Notes: a model not told the origin generated them from the letters alone. Counted from the first letter of the stretch, positions 36,091 through 48,289 are shown. The stretch is DNA of 64,000 nucleotides from Anadara kagoshimensis (GCA_021292105.1 CM037857.1:35534680-35598679), one strand, 5' to 3'. Made by a program: numbers and translations.

Positions 36091-36700
36091 CATAAATTTT
36101 GTTGGTGATATCGTTCATTAATATTGTTACTTTTTTAAGGACGAATCAAACTTTAAAAAAAACCACAAAACTTGTTTAGAATATGAAAGTTTCTTAAACT
36201 TAAACCAATTAAGATACATAGATTTATCAGATAAAATTAACTGTAATAAGGATGGAATATCCGTTTAGAACTTGCATTTTTGTAAAGTCAAGAAGAGAAG
36301 GTTGGGATATGTACCGATGCTTTAAACCACCTGTAACGCATCCAAAATTAAGGATACTCTGGATCCGATTGGTAAATAGAATATTTAACACTCTCTAACA
36401 ATAAAAGATACAAGGTTTACAGTGGTTTTTATAGTATTGATTTCAAAATTTCAATATAGTTTTAATTACAAAATTATATATATATTTTTAGAATATGTCA
36501 CAATGAAACACATGTATATAATTTTTGTAAAAATAATAAAAAAAAAGTTTCTAACAACTTTTTGGAATGTGAAATAGCTTTCAGATTTTTTAATCAACAA
36601 ATTTGGAAATGTGGATCAAAACAACACTTAATTTAGATTTGGGTATTTATTGTAAGCTTGCAATTTTTGGCAATACAAATTTAACTATTTTTATTTTTAT
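36090..36700 (+). mobile_element. LINE ORF2 C-terminal relic
   Basis: Broken frames read YESFLNLNQLRYIDLSDKI and, later, EMWIKTTLNLDLGIYCKLAI followed by FGNTNL. The pattern W-I followed by I-FGN near the end is familiar from C-termini of L1/Tx1-like LINE polymerases. Many stops. Low confidence. Confidence 0.3.
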
Positions 36701-37139
36701 TTACAATATATATTGCTATATTTACTTGCTAAACTGAATAACAAATATCTAAGTGTTTTTTTATTTACAATCTAAAACAAACATACCAATCTAAAGCTTA
36801 AAAACTGAAAAATATTTTATTTTTTGTATTTTTAAGGAGCTTTATTCGTTGAATTGAGATCGCGTATTGGAAATAAAGTATATGTGCAAACTGTAAAACA
36901 AATGCACCCATAAATAGGACAAGCGGGTATATTACCGCATAGAAAAGGTTATTCGATAAGTAAGTATAAACAAATATGTATCTACTGGCATATATATAGG
37001 TGTATACAGCACGATACTTTATTAGAGAGGTCATTATTTGACACGTCTGTGCTTATAATGCATGGGGGTCAACTAGCAATGGTGCTCAAATTATAAATAC
37101 ATACTTGACATTCAATAAATGTATGTTATTGGTGTCGGA

Positions 37140-37735
37140 GACAGAGTCAAATCTAGGTCCAGAAAATAGGGAACTTTTACAAGCTACTGAGCATTTAAGG
37201 GAAGATCTTATGAATGAATTAAAAAGAATTTGGTAAAAAATTAATAAACGAAAAATTCATTTAGATAAAATTGCCGCTAAACAAACTAAAATTGTCAATA
37301 GCATACAGGTTTTGGGGACACGTATGATCATATTACAAAAAGAGCAGAAAGTCATTTACCTTGATATAGGGGCAATAAACGATTTTAAAATCGAAGAAAC
37401 ATTAAACACTTATGACAGGGGGTTTGATGTTACAGTCATACAATAAAAAAAATGACTTGCGTACATTTTGCTTAATGGAAGAAGAAAATGAACATTTACT
37501 AAGTGGAGATAAAGTTCTTTCTGAAATTTTAAAAATAAGTTGTCCAGACGAAGCATGGATAAAACAAGAAATTTTAGAGGTTTAACGAATTTGACAGGTA
37601 AACCAGGATAAAGGACCAAGACCGATAATAGTGAAGTTCTTACATATGATATTGAAAGCGAATTTAGGTCTGATCTATGGAGTAAAGACATCAAATTAAT
37701 GGAAGATTTTACAGGTAAACAGAGACAGAAATGTC
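37140..37735 (+). mobile_element. LINE ORF1-like relic
   Basis: Broken frames give DKIAAKQTKIVNSIQVLGT (coiled-coil-like), then GPRPIIVKF, then TYDIESEFRSDLWSKDIKL and MEDFTGKQRQKC. RPIIVKF followed by a short spacer and a basic stretch is the usual signature of L1-type ORF1 RNA-binding domains. Frameshifts and stops throughout. Confidence 0.4.
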
Positions 37736-37779
37736 GCGTGGAATCGTTACAAATACGCGGAAAATTTGGTTATTTCCAC

Positions 37780-39480
37780 AAGGGTAATCAAAAACAAACA
37801 TACTAATCCATGTCCGAATCACAATCCAGAAGCAAAGTAAAAACTTTGGAACTGACAAGTAGGTTAGACACGTGAACTTCCACCAGGGAAGTGAGGCCGG
37901 TGCTCTGAAAGGGTAAGCACCTCCTGTTGAGCTAGCTACACCCGCCAAGTGTGTATTCAAAATTGTGTGAAAGGAACATGGAGCTATGAGACCTCAAATA
38001 TATCCAGGGCAATCCTGGACACAGAGACATTAAACTTATCAACAAATCTGTGATGACGGCCATAGATTTTTTTGAGGGCCTTGATAAGCCTAGACTTGCA
38101 ATATCCCTGAATCAACAATTTATTTGCAAGCAGCCTACTTCGTTGTACAAAGCCCCCGTAGTGAGAACAAGCTCTACCATAGCGTATTAATTGGGAAACA
38201 AATACACCATAAGCAGGAGATGCAAGTATATTGCTGCATCAAAAAGGAAAATTGACAATAGAAAAATTGAAGTCATCATGTTTGTCATAAAGTTTCAAAT
38301 GTAGCCTTTCGTGTGCGTCATAATTCAGGTATAAGTCTAAATATGAAGCAGAACTTGAGGGATCAGTCGTGTCTTTTACTTCAAGCTCACTAGGATAGAT
38401 GACATTTACATAGTCTCCAAATTTAGGATTGTTAAGAGACAGAACGTCATTTATATATCTGTATGTTGAGTTGAATGATTTGGCGACAGTCTTCATTCAA
38501 GATTTAACAAGGTTCTGCATAAATTCTCTTCAAAAGATTAAAGAAACAAATCAGCATGCAACGGTGCACAGTTTGTACCCATTGGTATACTGATTGTTTG
38601 CTTAAAAACTATATTACCAAACACAACAAATATGTTATCTATCAAAAACTCCAACATTTTGTTGATGGTATCTTTAGCATATTTTTGTTTGGAATCCGTA
38701 TGATGCTTGACAAAATAACCAGAATCCCTGTTCAGCACCAGATATTTGTATCTTGGCTTATCGTTTTTGTAAAAGAAAGACAAGTGAATAATTTTTTTAA
38801 GTCGTTCTTTCAATTTGGAATGATCGATAGTGGTGTATAGTTTAGAAAAATCAAATGTTTTTATACTTTTTACATGAGATAAAGTATTAGAAGCAAGATG
38901 TTCAAGTAATTCTTTAGAATTTTTGAGAATCCACATTTGGTTGATTCCAGATGTAGAATATACTTTTTATGAATAAGACTGAAGACCATCTTTGACGATT
39001 GTCAAAATTTGTGTTAGAGTTACCGATAATGATTTAAAAGCACATTTAGATAAACCTGCTATATATCCTTCTTTGTATGGATTTTTATGAAGTTTAGGAA
39101 TCCAATACAAGTAAGAAATATCAAGATTTTCCTCTTTAAGATTGATACCGAAAGACTTGAGAACTCCCCTATGGTTGGAAAGAACTTCATCTTTGTTAAA
39201 TTAATTCTAGTATATGCTGAGTTATTTGATATACTATCTAAACCAAGCTCCTTAATAAGACATTCAAGGTAGAAACTCTTACAAACGAGAATAATGTTGT
39301 TGGAAGCCTTATCAGCTGGTACAACAACATATTTGTTGTGTATGTTAGAATTGCCATGGTTTCTGGATCCTTGAGTACTGAAGACGGTTTCGTACTCATG
39401 AACCCTTTATGTTTGGCAATCCTAGTTTTACGGAAGACCTCACAACCAGTCGGATAAGGTATCAACCTCAACATCTTCTA
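37780..39480 (-). mobile_element. Penelope-like retroelement, degraded, longest copy
   Basis: Read on the minus strand from 39480: a linker with a PADKASNN-like and a YWIPKLHKNPY-like motif in broken frames. The RT core follows at 38936-38538 (MWILKNSKELLEHL, KTFDFSKLYTTIDHSKLKER, SIPMGTNCAPLHADLF) and the RT palm and thumb at 38496-38239 (TYRYINDVLSLNNPKFGDYV, SASYLDLYLNY, LYDKHDDFNFSIVNFPF). The catalytic YxDD box reads YIND here. The 3' UTR tail ends near 37790 (CATACTAATCCATGTCCGAA). The motif set fits Penelope-like RTs better than LINE or LTR RTs. It lies only in the left arm, so it inserted after the duplication or was lost from the right arm. Confidence 0.7.
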
Positions 39481-39517
39481 ATTTTGTCCAACATCTGGCG
39501 TACTCTTCAAAGAATTT

Positions 39518-39800
39518 GTGACTGTAATGCGTTTAAGTGACACCAAAGAAATGTTAGCAAATATAAAAAGCGATATAACAAATAAATGTAACATAGTTGA
39601 TATTGTAACTAAGTTTAATAACTTTTTGTTTAATATTTGTGAATGTTTTAAGAAAATCAGAAATACTGTAAATATAAAGAGTAAGGTTACAAAGTTGATT
39701 ATTGAGTCTTGTAAACTAGCTAGACAGAAAAACATGTCACTTAGAAAATGTAGAAGATCAGAAAATATTGCTCTAGCTGTTTTTAAATTTTTTAATAAAA
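39518..39800 (+). mobile_element. LINE ORF2 linker fragment, left arm
   Basis: An open frame of 98 codons with NIVDIVTKFNNFLFNICECF, a TVNIKSKVTK segment and ESCKLARQKNMS. It resembles the region between endonuclease and RT of LINE ORF2, where a hydrophobic helix precedes a conserved W/C-basic motif. Its mirror copy is at 52905-52650 on the minus strand and reads KWIDESCKLVRKKN. Confidence 0.4.
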
Positions 39801-41160
39801 ATATATATTTATAAAATATGAATTCGAAATACTAAAGATTCGATATTGTGCAATTCTTTAACTGAGTCATAAATTATAGACATATGATCTGAAATAAAAT
39901 ATTATTTTTTCATTGTTTTTTATCAACAAAACTATTGTAGTATTTTTTGTTTTATAACTCTATGTAGTTTTTCGCTATTGGTTCATGTTAAATAATTTTG
40001 AAATAAACATATAATTTATTAATTTTTATGAAATTAATGTTGAACTGTATGTAACATTATAATTATAGAGTTTCTTGCAGAATGTTAAATTTGCAGATAT
40101 TGCTTCTCTTACCTTAATTGGTTGTAAAGAAACAACTATTCGAAACATTTTATAAGATATGACAATTTTTTTGTATATAAAAATACTGTTAATAACATTT
40201 TCTTTATTGAATTCATTTATTGAATCACGAAATACAGAGATGAATTATGAATAGATAGGTTCTCGTGTCTTTATTAATTTAAAGATCTTTTATTCTTAAA
40301 TGCAAAGAGTAAGTTAACATTTCAATGAAATGAATTCCAGTTAAATAAAAAATTCAGTTCTCGACAATTCTTAAGTAAAAGTGTTGATATGAACAGAATT
40401 TAATGAATATTTTATTATTGACCACAACCAACGTTAAAAACAAGAAAAATGTATTTTCAGGATTTTGTAACAATATCACAAGAGTGATAAAAATGTAATT
40501 TACTAAAATCCGTAAAGGCTCAAATTTGGACATGATTATTTTAGTCAGTCAGTTTGTTGCATTTATTCAAAAATAATATTTATCGTATTTGATTTATGTA
40601 AGATTATATATGCATTTGTATATATCTGATTAATTCAATAAAAATGACATAGAAACAACATCTGCACAATTTTGTCATGAATTTATTCAAGACAGTCAGT
40701 TTGTTGCATTTATACAATAATAATATTACTGTATCTGATTTATGTAAGATTATACTTTCTTTAGTATATATCTGATTAATTTAATAAAAATGACATAGAA
40801 ACAACATCTGCAATCATTTTAGGAAGGGGTACAAAGCGTTCTGGACAGAGATGAATATACTTACAATTGCAATGTTTTTGGAATTGATATTGACTAAATT
40901 GTATTTATATGACCATTATTACCATTGATAAAGTGACGTCTCTCAATTTGTAATTATAAGTTTGACGCGATTTATTGGCTGTTCCAGCGATTGAAATGCG
41001 TTAATTTGTTGGACACCGATTTTTCAGTTTGGAGTGAAATTGAAATAAGATTTTAAGCGGAGACTGAAATTGTACATCAGGACACATCCTTACAACATGA
41101 TGTCACTAGAAAAACTGTAAATGTGGCTACATTTTCTAAAAAAGTGGATTTTAGTAATAA
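39530..41160 (+). repeat. Inverted duplication, left inner segment
   Basis: Non-coding apart from the LINE fragment. It pairs in reverse with about 52920-51010: for example AATAAAAATGACATAGAAAC at 40637 with its reverse complement near 51400-51420, and GGGGTACAAAGCGTTCTGGA at 40836 near 51358-51378. Within it a ~115-bp block (TTATTCAAGACAGTCAGTTT region, 40684-40815) directly repeats 40540-40665. Confidence 0.8.
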
Positions 41161-41164
41161 TAAA

Positions 41165-41830
41165 TAAGTTAACAATCCTAAATTTGGAGACTATGTAAAT
41201 GTCATCTATCCCAGTGAACTTGAAATAAAAGACACGACTGATTCCTCAAGTTCTGCTTCATATTTAGACTATACCTGAATTATAACGCACACGAAAGGCT
41301 ATATTTCAAACTTCATGACAAACGTGATGATTTCAATTTTTCTATTGTCAACTTTCCTTGTTTATGCAGCAATATACCTGCTTCTCCTGCTTATTATGTA
41401 TTTGTTCCGCAATTAATATGCTATGGTAGAGCTTGTTCTCACTACGGGGACTTTGTACAACGAAGTAGGCTGCTTGCAAATAAATTGTTGACTCGGGGAT
41501 ATTGCAAGCCTAGGCTTATCAAGGCCCTCAGAACGTTTTATGGCCGTCATTGTATTGTTGATAAGTTTGATGTCTCTGTGTCCAGGATTGCCCTGGATAT
41601 ATTTGAGGTCTCATAGTTTCATGTTCCTTTCACACAATTTTGATTACACACGTGACGGGTGTAGCTAGCTAAACAAGAGGTGCTTACCCTTACGGAGCAC
41701 CCGGCCTCACTTCCCTGGTGGAAGTTCACGTGTCTAACCTAACTTGTCAGTTCCAAAGTTTTTACTTTGCTTCTGGATTGTGATTCGGACATGGATTAGT
41801 ATGTTTGTTTTTTATTGTATTTTTCTAAAA
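41165..41830 (+). mobile_element. Penelope-like 3' end, best-preserved tail
   Basis: RT C-terminal coding remains: NNPKFGDYVNVIYPSELEIK, DTTDSSSSASYLD, then after a shift FYGRHCIVDKF and IALDIFEVS. The 3' UTR contains GGTGCT and AGCACC flanking CGG-rich sequence, ACTTCC and GGAAGT flanking CTGGT, and the terminus CGGACATGGATTAGTATG followed by TTTGTTTTTT. It sits at the inner end of the left arm; the mirror copy is 50290-50810. Confidence 0.75.
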
Positions 41831-42319
41831 TTAATTACATCAACAATAATTTATTTTGAAATCAATTAAAATTTCGAAATTTGCATTGGCGTTTGTATTT
41901 TTATTGAGATTTTTACATTAGCCTGATAGTTGCATGAACGTTGGGGAATACGTATGTTTTACATTGTTTTTAGAATATAATTTTTTTCAATCGCCAAACC
42001 GTATTACTTAAGTATTTTGGAAGTGAATGGAATTTGTTTGTTTATGAGATCATAGCTTTGTTAATACACCAAAATGAAAATTATTCAGAAAGAAAAGAAT
42101 ACGTATTGTAATAGTGGTAATTTTAAATCTCTAGACGTCCGTTTTTTATCGGGAATGCGCATAAAATGTCTTAATCTGTCTAAATTAAGGAAATTGTTAT
42201 TTTTGGTATGTTGAAATATATTTGTAAAATGACTAACAATAAATTAAAAACAATAAGATCTTTCACTGAATAAATAAAACCTGTATCTATCCGATTTACC
42301 AGATTCTTTAAAATGTGAC
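41831..42319. other. Start of the spacer, nothing recognised
   Basis: Homology between the two arms stops at the retroelement tail near 41830. AT-rich, no supported feature. Confidence 0.4.
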
Positions 42320-43270
42320 CAAACAGAAAACCAAATAAATGAAATAAAGAGAACATTGACAGAACTAAATGACAAACAAACCCGGAGGTTATAATAATAT
42401 CACGAGCCAGATGGTGTGAAAAGAAAAATGTACAAAATATTTTTTATCTTTAGAACAAAGAATCAACTCATTGTAAACGAAGCCTTTAAAAAAACTAGTC
42501 TATTTACAGAAAATAATAACATACCTTGTCTAAGTGAAGAAGAAAAAATATCGGAAAATACGGAAGGCCCGTGTACTCTTGACAAAGCTACATATATTAT
42601 GAAAACCTTTATGAATAATAAATCCCCTGGGTCTGATGGATTTCAAGCAGAATTTTTTAAAATGTTTTGGTCCGATATTTCTGATCTTCTTTCGAATAGT
42701 TTAAATGAAGGGATTTAAAAAGGAAAGCTATTTTCAGACCAAAGACAAAGCGTTATTACATAAATTAAAAAATCTATATATACAGGAATTTTATTGGAAA
42801 TTAGAGACCAATTTCTCTACTTAATTTAGATTATAAAATAAGAGCTAAGATTTAAGCTTATCGTATTAGGGGACTTCTCTGATTAATTAGTTTTGACCAA
42901 ACTGGATATGTTAAAGATAGATTTATTGGAGAAAATATTTAGACGATAACAGACCTGATAACCTACAAAAACATTTATAAAATACCTTGAATTGTTCTTC
43001 TTGTAGATTTTGAAAAACGATTTCGATACGGTAGAGTGGGATTTCATAAATCGAGCTTTGAAAGCTTTTGGTTTTGGGGATGGCTTTACTAATTAGTTCA
43101 TATAATCATACAGAAATCAATAGCTGCATTATTAATAATGGCCACACGAGAGTATTATTTCTTGTCACAAAGTTGTACTTTATATTTTTATTAATTTATT
43201 TTAGCTGTCGAGTTACTTGTTATTTCAACAAGAGCAAAAGAGAACATTAAAGGTATCCTGGATATATTTG
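42320..43270 (+). mobile_element. L1/Tx1-like LINE RT relic
   Basis: 42416-42718 is open for 100 codons: KIFFIFRTKNQLIVNEAF, then CTLDKATYIMKTFMNNKSPG, then SDGFQAEFFKMFW. NKSPGSDGF and AEFFK-FW are L1/Tx1-type RT motifs. Downstream broken frames give TKLDMLKIDLLEK and DFDTVEWDFINRALKAFGFG (the D-E-x-F-DTVEWDFI block), INNGH and AKENIKGI. YADD is not reached. Many stops; dead copy. Confidence 0.65.
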
Positions 43271-43284
43271 CGTTATCCTTCCGG

Positions 43285-43410
43285 AGCAGCAGGTATTAGG
43301 TAGGTGATGAATGTTCTGTGTATAACATAATTTGTCAGTTTAAACGGTGTTTTGGGTAGTTATTTGATCATAGACTGGGATGTTTGTTTTCGATTTTAGA
43401 TTTCAAACTT
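43285..43410 (+). mobile_element. Penelope-like 3' terminus fragment
   Basis: AATTTGTCAGTTTAAAC, then ATAGACTGGGATGTTTG and TTTTCGATT match the last ~100 bases of the 41165-41830 tail. It follows the LINE relic directly. 43411-43820 shows nothing recognisable. Confidence 0.5.
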
Positions 43411-43824
43411 AAAAATATAAAACGAAAACTTACCTGGAGACTTTACTTTATGTTTCTTCAAAATCAAAATTTCTTGCTGTTCGGTCACTTTATATGAACT
43501 GCCAAAGGCGTTAATACTATGACATAAATTATATTGAGATGATGATTCGTCAGAAAATAAGATAAGACATTTTGAAAAATCCTAACTTTATACTGAAACT
43601 TAGCCCAATGCAACGGCTGCTGCTTCTTATATAATTATACATGTTTTTTGAAATGTCTGGCATGCATTTTAGCTCTTATATTGCAATTATGTAATGGAAT
43701 ATCAGTTACCTATAGTAAATAAGACTCAATGTATCTTTCAATTATTGATTTGCGTTTATGGCGGAGATAACAAATGTTATATATAATTCATAGGTAGTTT
43801 AACAGCTTATATACTTAGAATTAA

Positions 43825-44145
43825 AATTCAAAAACAAACATACTAATCCATGTATAAATCACAATCCCAAAGCAAAGTAAAAATTTTGAAAGTGACAAAT
43901 TACGTTAAACGTGTGGGAAGTGAGGCCTGTTGCTCTGGAATTGTAAGGAACTCCTGCTTAGCTATTTACACCCGCCACATATATAATCAAAATTGAGTAC
44001 GAAAAGACATTTAACTATGGGGCGTCAAATATATCCAGAGTAATCCTGAACCTCAACAATTATCCTCATCAATAATATTGAGATGATGGTCACAAAAATT
44101 TATGAAGGCACTATGACTGTGTAAATCTTGGAACCAATGAAAAAG
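43825..44145 (-). mobile_element. Penelope-like 3' end
   Basis: Plus-strand CAAACATACTAATCCATGTA, CAAAGCAAAGTAAAAATTTT, CTCCTGCTTAGCTATTTACA and TCAAATATATCCAGAGTAAT are the reverse complement of the tail and RT C-terminus. Confidence 0.7.
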
Positions 44146-44384
44146 AATAAACAGGTTTAATACGAATATACACATGTATAAATGTGTCAATATGTGAAAA
44201 GAGTTATATAATTATGAACATTAAGCACAACAGCAAGAACAGCAGCAACAACAAAAACAAAATTGAATGTTGGTTTCACACTTTTGAATACACGTGAAAC
44301 ATAACGCATCAACGAATATATTTATTAACCCAAAATAAACTACGAATAAAATGTGATGAAATTATTATCATTATACCTGCTACA

Positions 44385-44900
44385 ATTATGACGCCTACGA
44401 AAAGCTACATTTTAAACTTAATGGCAAACGTGATGACTTCCCTTTTTTATGAAGCAATATACCTGCTTCTCTTGCGTATGGTGTAATTGTTTCCCGATTA
44501 ATACGTTAAAGTAAAGCTTGTACCCACTACGGGGGGACTTTGTGCTTGGTAATAAAATGTTGACCCAGAATATTGTAAGACAAGGCTTATCAAAACCATC
44601 AAAACCAAAAGATTATATGGCCGTCATCACAGTATTGTTAATAACTTTGATGTCTCAGTGTCTAGCAATCCCCTGGATATATTTGAAGTCCCAAAGTTTT
44701 GTGTTTCTTTTACGCAATTTTGATTACACGTTTCAGGTATAGCTAGCTAATCAGTAGGTGCTTACCCTTCCAGAGCACCCGGACTAACTTCCTGGTGTAA
44801 GTTTGCGTGTCTTACCTAACTTGTCAGTTCCAAAGTTTTAACGTTGCTTCTGAGGTGTGTTTCAGACATGGATAAGTATGTTTGTTTTTGATTTTCGGTA
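44385..44900 (+). mobile_element. Penelope-like 3' end
   Basis: RT C-terminal remnants (ATTATGACGCCTACGAAAAG, TGGCAAACGTGATGACTTCC, TGGCCGTCATCACAGTATTG) are followed by the tail (TAGGTGCTTACCCTTCCAGA, GTGTAAGTTTGCGTGTCTTA) and the terminus AGACATGGATAAGTATGTTT. The left hairpin GGTGCT/AGCACC is intact; the right one carries a mismatch. Confidence 0.7.
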
Positions 44901-45261
44901 TGTTACATTATATTTTGATATACATTTAAATATAGCATCAATGCACATCATTAATCCGATCGAGATGGTAAGCAATTTGATTAACATTCGCTTGGCTTAT
45001 GAACCGTTCCTAAAAAAACTTCTGTTGCTTATATATTATATGTTTGTATCTCTTAACTTTAGCCTGAATGTATTTGGCAAAGTTTAATAAACAAACAGAT
45101 GCGGCGAATTCAAGCTTCAATTTCAACTTGATTCTTTTAAAATATACAATGGTTTGATAGAAATGATCAGACAAAACAAACTTTTATAGCAACCTACATG
45201 GAAAATTCTAAGTTTTTGTATTCAGCATCAATGTTGCGTCTTTTAAACTATTTTTGTTAAT

Positions 45262-45410
45262 AAAAAAGAAACAAACTAACCAATGTTCGAATCACAATCC
45301 AGAAATAAAGTAGAGGCTTTGAAACTGAGAAGTTGGGTTAGACACGTGAACTTCCACCAGGGAAATGAGTCCGGGTGCTCCGTTAGAGAAAGCACCTCCT
45401 GTTAAATTTT
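45262..45410 (-). mobile_element. Penelope-like 3' tail only
   Basis: Plus-strand AATCACAATCCAGAAATAAA, CACGTGAACTTCCACCAGGG and GGGTGCTCCGTTAGAGAAAG. Both hairpin stems are retained, one with a G-U-compatible change. 45411-46470 has no supported feature. Confidence 0.65.
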
Positions 45411-46470
45411 TGCAAAAATACATTAAACATAAATATGATCGAAATTTTCTTACCGTGTTTTAAATGATCAAAGAATTGAATGGTCATTTAAACATTAAGT
45501 TCTAAAATTAACCCAATTGCCAAACATTGAACAATAAACATATCGTCTATCATGTGTGTTAGGTGCCACAATAACGCGAGAAAGGGGAGGGAGTCCCGAA
45601 TAAAGAAATGTTTTTGTAGTTTAAGTCACAAATGTGTATCATTCACAAAACAAAAAAAATCAGTTTTTGTATACATATATATCTTAATCATTAATAATTC
45701 AACATGACTGGTTTTGTAATAAATTTTTATTCACTAGCGCTTTCATGTTTTTCACAATCTTCAGCTGAATGGTACATTAAGAGTTGCTTTGAAGTGTTAC
45801 TATCACGTCACAATAAAAGAATACATGACACATCATTGAACATAAGGTAGATAATAAAGTTAATTAAATTCATATATACAGTCAAATAATTAAAATAACG
45901 TTTTACAGTCTTCCATTTAATATCGGCTGATACATATGAATGAAAACTCTTTCCTTTGCCTCTCGTTTATGTGCGTCTGAATCGCGTTTACAGAAAGTAA
46001 ACAAAGTAAATTGTTTATTTCTAAATCAGTCAATATGTTCACTTACGTTATCTGACGGATATTTGGATGCCTTAATTGTTGCCGGTTTGTTCTTATTCTC
46101 TCCGAAAGAGAATTTCCCGTCTGACTATTGTAAAGTTTATTGCAATTAGAAAATCTAATGCAGTATATAAAATTTTTGGTTTTGCAGTTCATATTCGCAT
46201 CTGTATAAATTGTTCCCTCTTTTAGTTCTCATTTTAATCTGTATGTATATATGAACATGTACCACACCTCGGATAGTTGCATTTTTTAAAAACTTTTTTT
46301 CGTGAAAAACAAACCTTGTTTAAACATGTTTTAAGTTTTGTGGTTGTTATTTACTTTTAAGTTAACGAGTTTCTGATATAAATTCTTTCAGTCTTTAGCT
46401 CTGTTGTATAATGGATAAATTTGATCTGGGTTATGTGTAACAACAAACGGAATAATGTTATTATTTTTTT

Positions 46471-47238
46471 AGCTTGTTTCACGGAGTTGGGCTTTAGGCA
46501 TTGCCTTTGCGCATTCTATTCCGTTTTTGACTAGTCCTTCTGTTTTATCTGTTCTTCCAGGTGTGTTTTACGAATGTTCGTAAAAGTAAAAGTTTTCCTT
46601 GCCGTACAATAAAGTATATTTCTTTTTGTTTGAAGGCAGGAATGGGAATTAATCAAAAACAAACATACTTATCCATGTCCGAATCATAATCCAGAAGCAA
46701 AGTAAAAACTTTGGAATTGACAATTTAGCTTGTTTCACGGAGTTGGGCTTTAGGCATTGCCTTTGCGCATTCTATTCCGTTTTTGACTAGTCCTTCTGTT
46801 TTATCTGTTCTTCCAGGTGTGTTTTACGAATGTTCGTAAAAGTAAAAGTTTTCCTTGCCGTACAATAAAGTATATTTCTTTTTGTTTGAAGGCAGGAATG
46901 GGAATTAATCAAAAACAAACATACTTATCCATGTCCGAATCATAATCCAGAAGCAAAGTAAAAACTTTGGAATTGACAATTTAGCTTGTTTCACGGAGTT
47001 GGGCTTTAGGCATTGCCTTTGCGCATTCTATTCCGTTTTTGACTAGTCCTTCTGTTTTATCTGTTCTTCCAGGTGTGTTTTACGAATATTCGTAAAAGTA
47101 AAAGTTTTCCTTGCCGTACAATAAAGTATATTTCTTTTTGTTTGAAGGCAGGAATGGGAATTAATCAAAAACAAACATGCTTATCCATGTCCGAATCATA
47201 ATCCAGAAGCAAAGTAAAAACTTTGGAATTGACAATTT
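46471..47238. repeat. Three near-identical 256-bp tandem units
   Basis: AGCTTGTTTCACGGAGTTGG starts at 46471, 46727 and 46983, exactly 256 bases apart. The copies differ at only a few positions (for example GAATGTTCG against GAATATTCG). Each unit joins a unique segment to the reversed tip of the Penelope-like tail (CAAACATACTTATCCATGTC, TCCAGAAGCAAAGTAAAAAC). The third unit runs on into the rest of the tail, so the tandem amplification happened after that insertion and is recent. Confidence 0.9.
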
Positions 47239-47325
47239 ATGTTAGACACGTGAACTTCCGCCAAAAAAGTGAGGCCGGGTGCTCCGGAAGGGTATGCACC
47301 TCCTGTTAAACTAGCTAAATTAGAT
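47170..47325 (-). mobile_element. Penelope-like 3' tail (source of the tandem unit)
   Basis: The tail in the third unit continues past 47238: GTTAGACACGTGAACTTCCG, GGCCGGGTGCTCCGGAAGGG, CTCCTGTTAAACTAGCTA. Confidence 0.65.
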
Positions 47326-47334
47326 TATTGATGA

Positions 47335-48085
47335 CTGTTAGTATCCTTATAAAAGATATCTGTATTGCATTCATTTTGACAAGGATATTCAAAAACGTAT
47401 TTGGCTAGAACTGCTCTTTTTAGAATTTGATGACCGGGTGGAGATTGTTTAGAATTTGATTTTTCTAATGAATCGGTTGAGTTATTCTAAATTAAAAACC
47501 AATCATCTTCATATCGTTTCCAATTATGTTTTGTTTCATTTGCAAATGTTTGTTCCTCAATTTCCTCAAGCATATTGTTCAAAGAAACCCGTAACTAGAG
47601 TAGCATACGTGGGTGCCATTTTAGTACCCATGGCATTTCCACATATTGGTAAATGATACTTTTTGTTAAATATAAACAAATTGGTCTCTAAGATAAGTGA
47701 AGCTGCTTCGAGGATGAATTTCTTGGAGACACTTTTCAGGAATAGTATTTGGCTGTCTAACTTTTCAATATTGAATGGTTTCGATGCCTAAATTAGGCGG
47801 TATATTGGTGTAAAGACTAGTTACATCAAGTAACCAAGCTTGTGTTTTTATTTGTCAGGGATGAAACTTGGTAAATATTTACATAATAGTTCTAAAATGA
47901 TGCCAAGAAAATTGTTTAATTAGTGTGTGGGACATGCTGGTCCGGCTACAAGTGGTCTTTTTCTGGTGCTTAACAGCATTTTGTATTTCTGTGGACTTAT
48001 GAAGTTTTGGTAAACCATACAAATTGCTTGATTGTACTTCAAAATTTAATAAGTAAACCTGTTGATGGACATATTTTCTGTCTAC
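47335..48085 (-). mobile_element. Second Penelope-like lineage, RT relic
   Basis: Minus-strand frames, broken by stops, give IYGLPKLHKSTEIQ, then TSMSHTLIKQFSWHHFRT, then AWLLDVTSLYTNIPPNLGIE, and then a CHGY-NGTH-type remnant where AMGTKVAPTYA-type sequence is expected. LPKLHK, DVTSLYTNIP and MGTK-AP are classic Penelope RT motifs. They differ from the FDFSKLYTT / MGTNCAP family at 37780-39480, so this is a separate lineage. Confidence 0.6.
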
Positions 48086-48289
48086 AAAATTTACAAATTA
48101 TATAAATATATAAATATGTTTGTGTATGTGTGTGTGAGTGTGTTTGTATTATACCTGTGTAATAATTGTTTTCATTGAAACTGACATTCATACTGCAAGC
48201 CCAGACTTATCATGGACAATGTCTTTGTATGTTCCACGTGTATATGCAAAAGAGATGGGCACAATAAAATAAAATAATAAAATACGAGA

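Noticed and set aside
41640..41830. Hammerhead ribozyme in the Penelope-like 3' tail
   Set aside because: Penelope elements can carry one, but I do not find the CTGATGA and GAAA core in the right arrangement here, only two simple hairpins.
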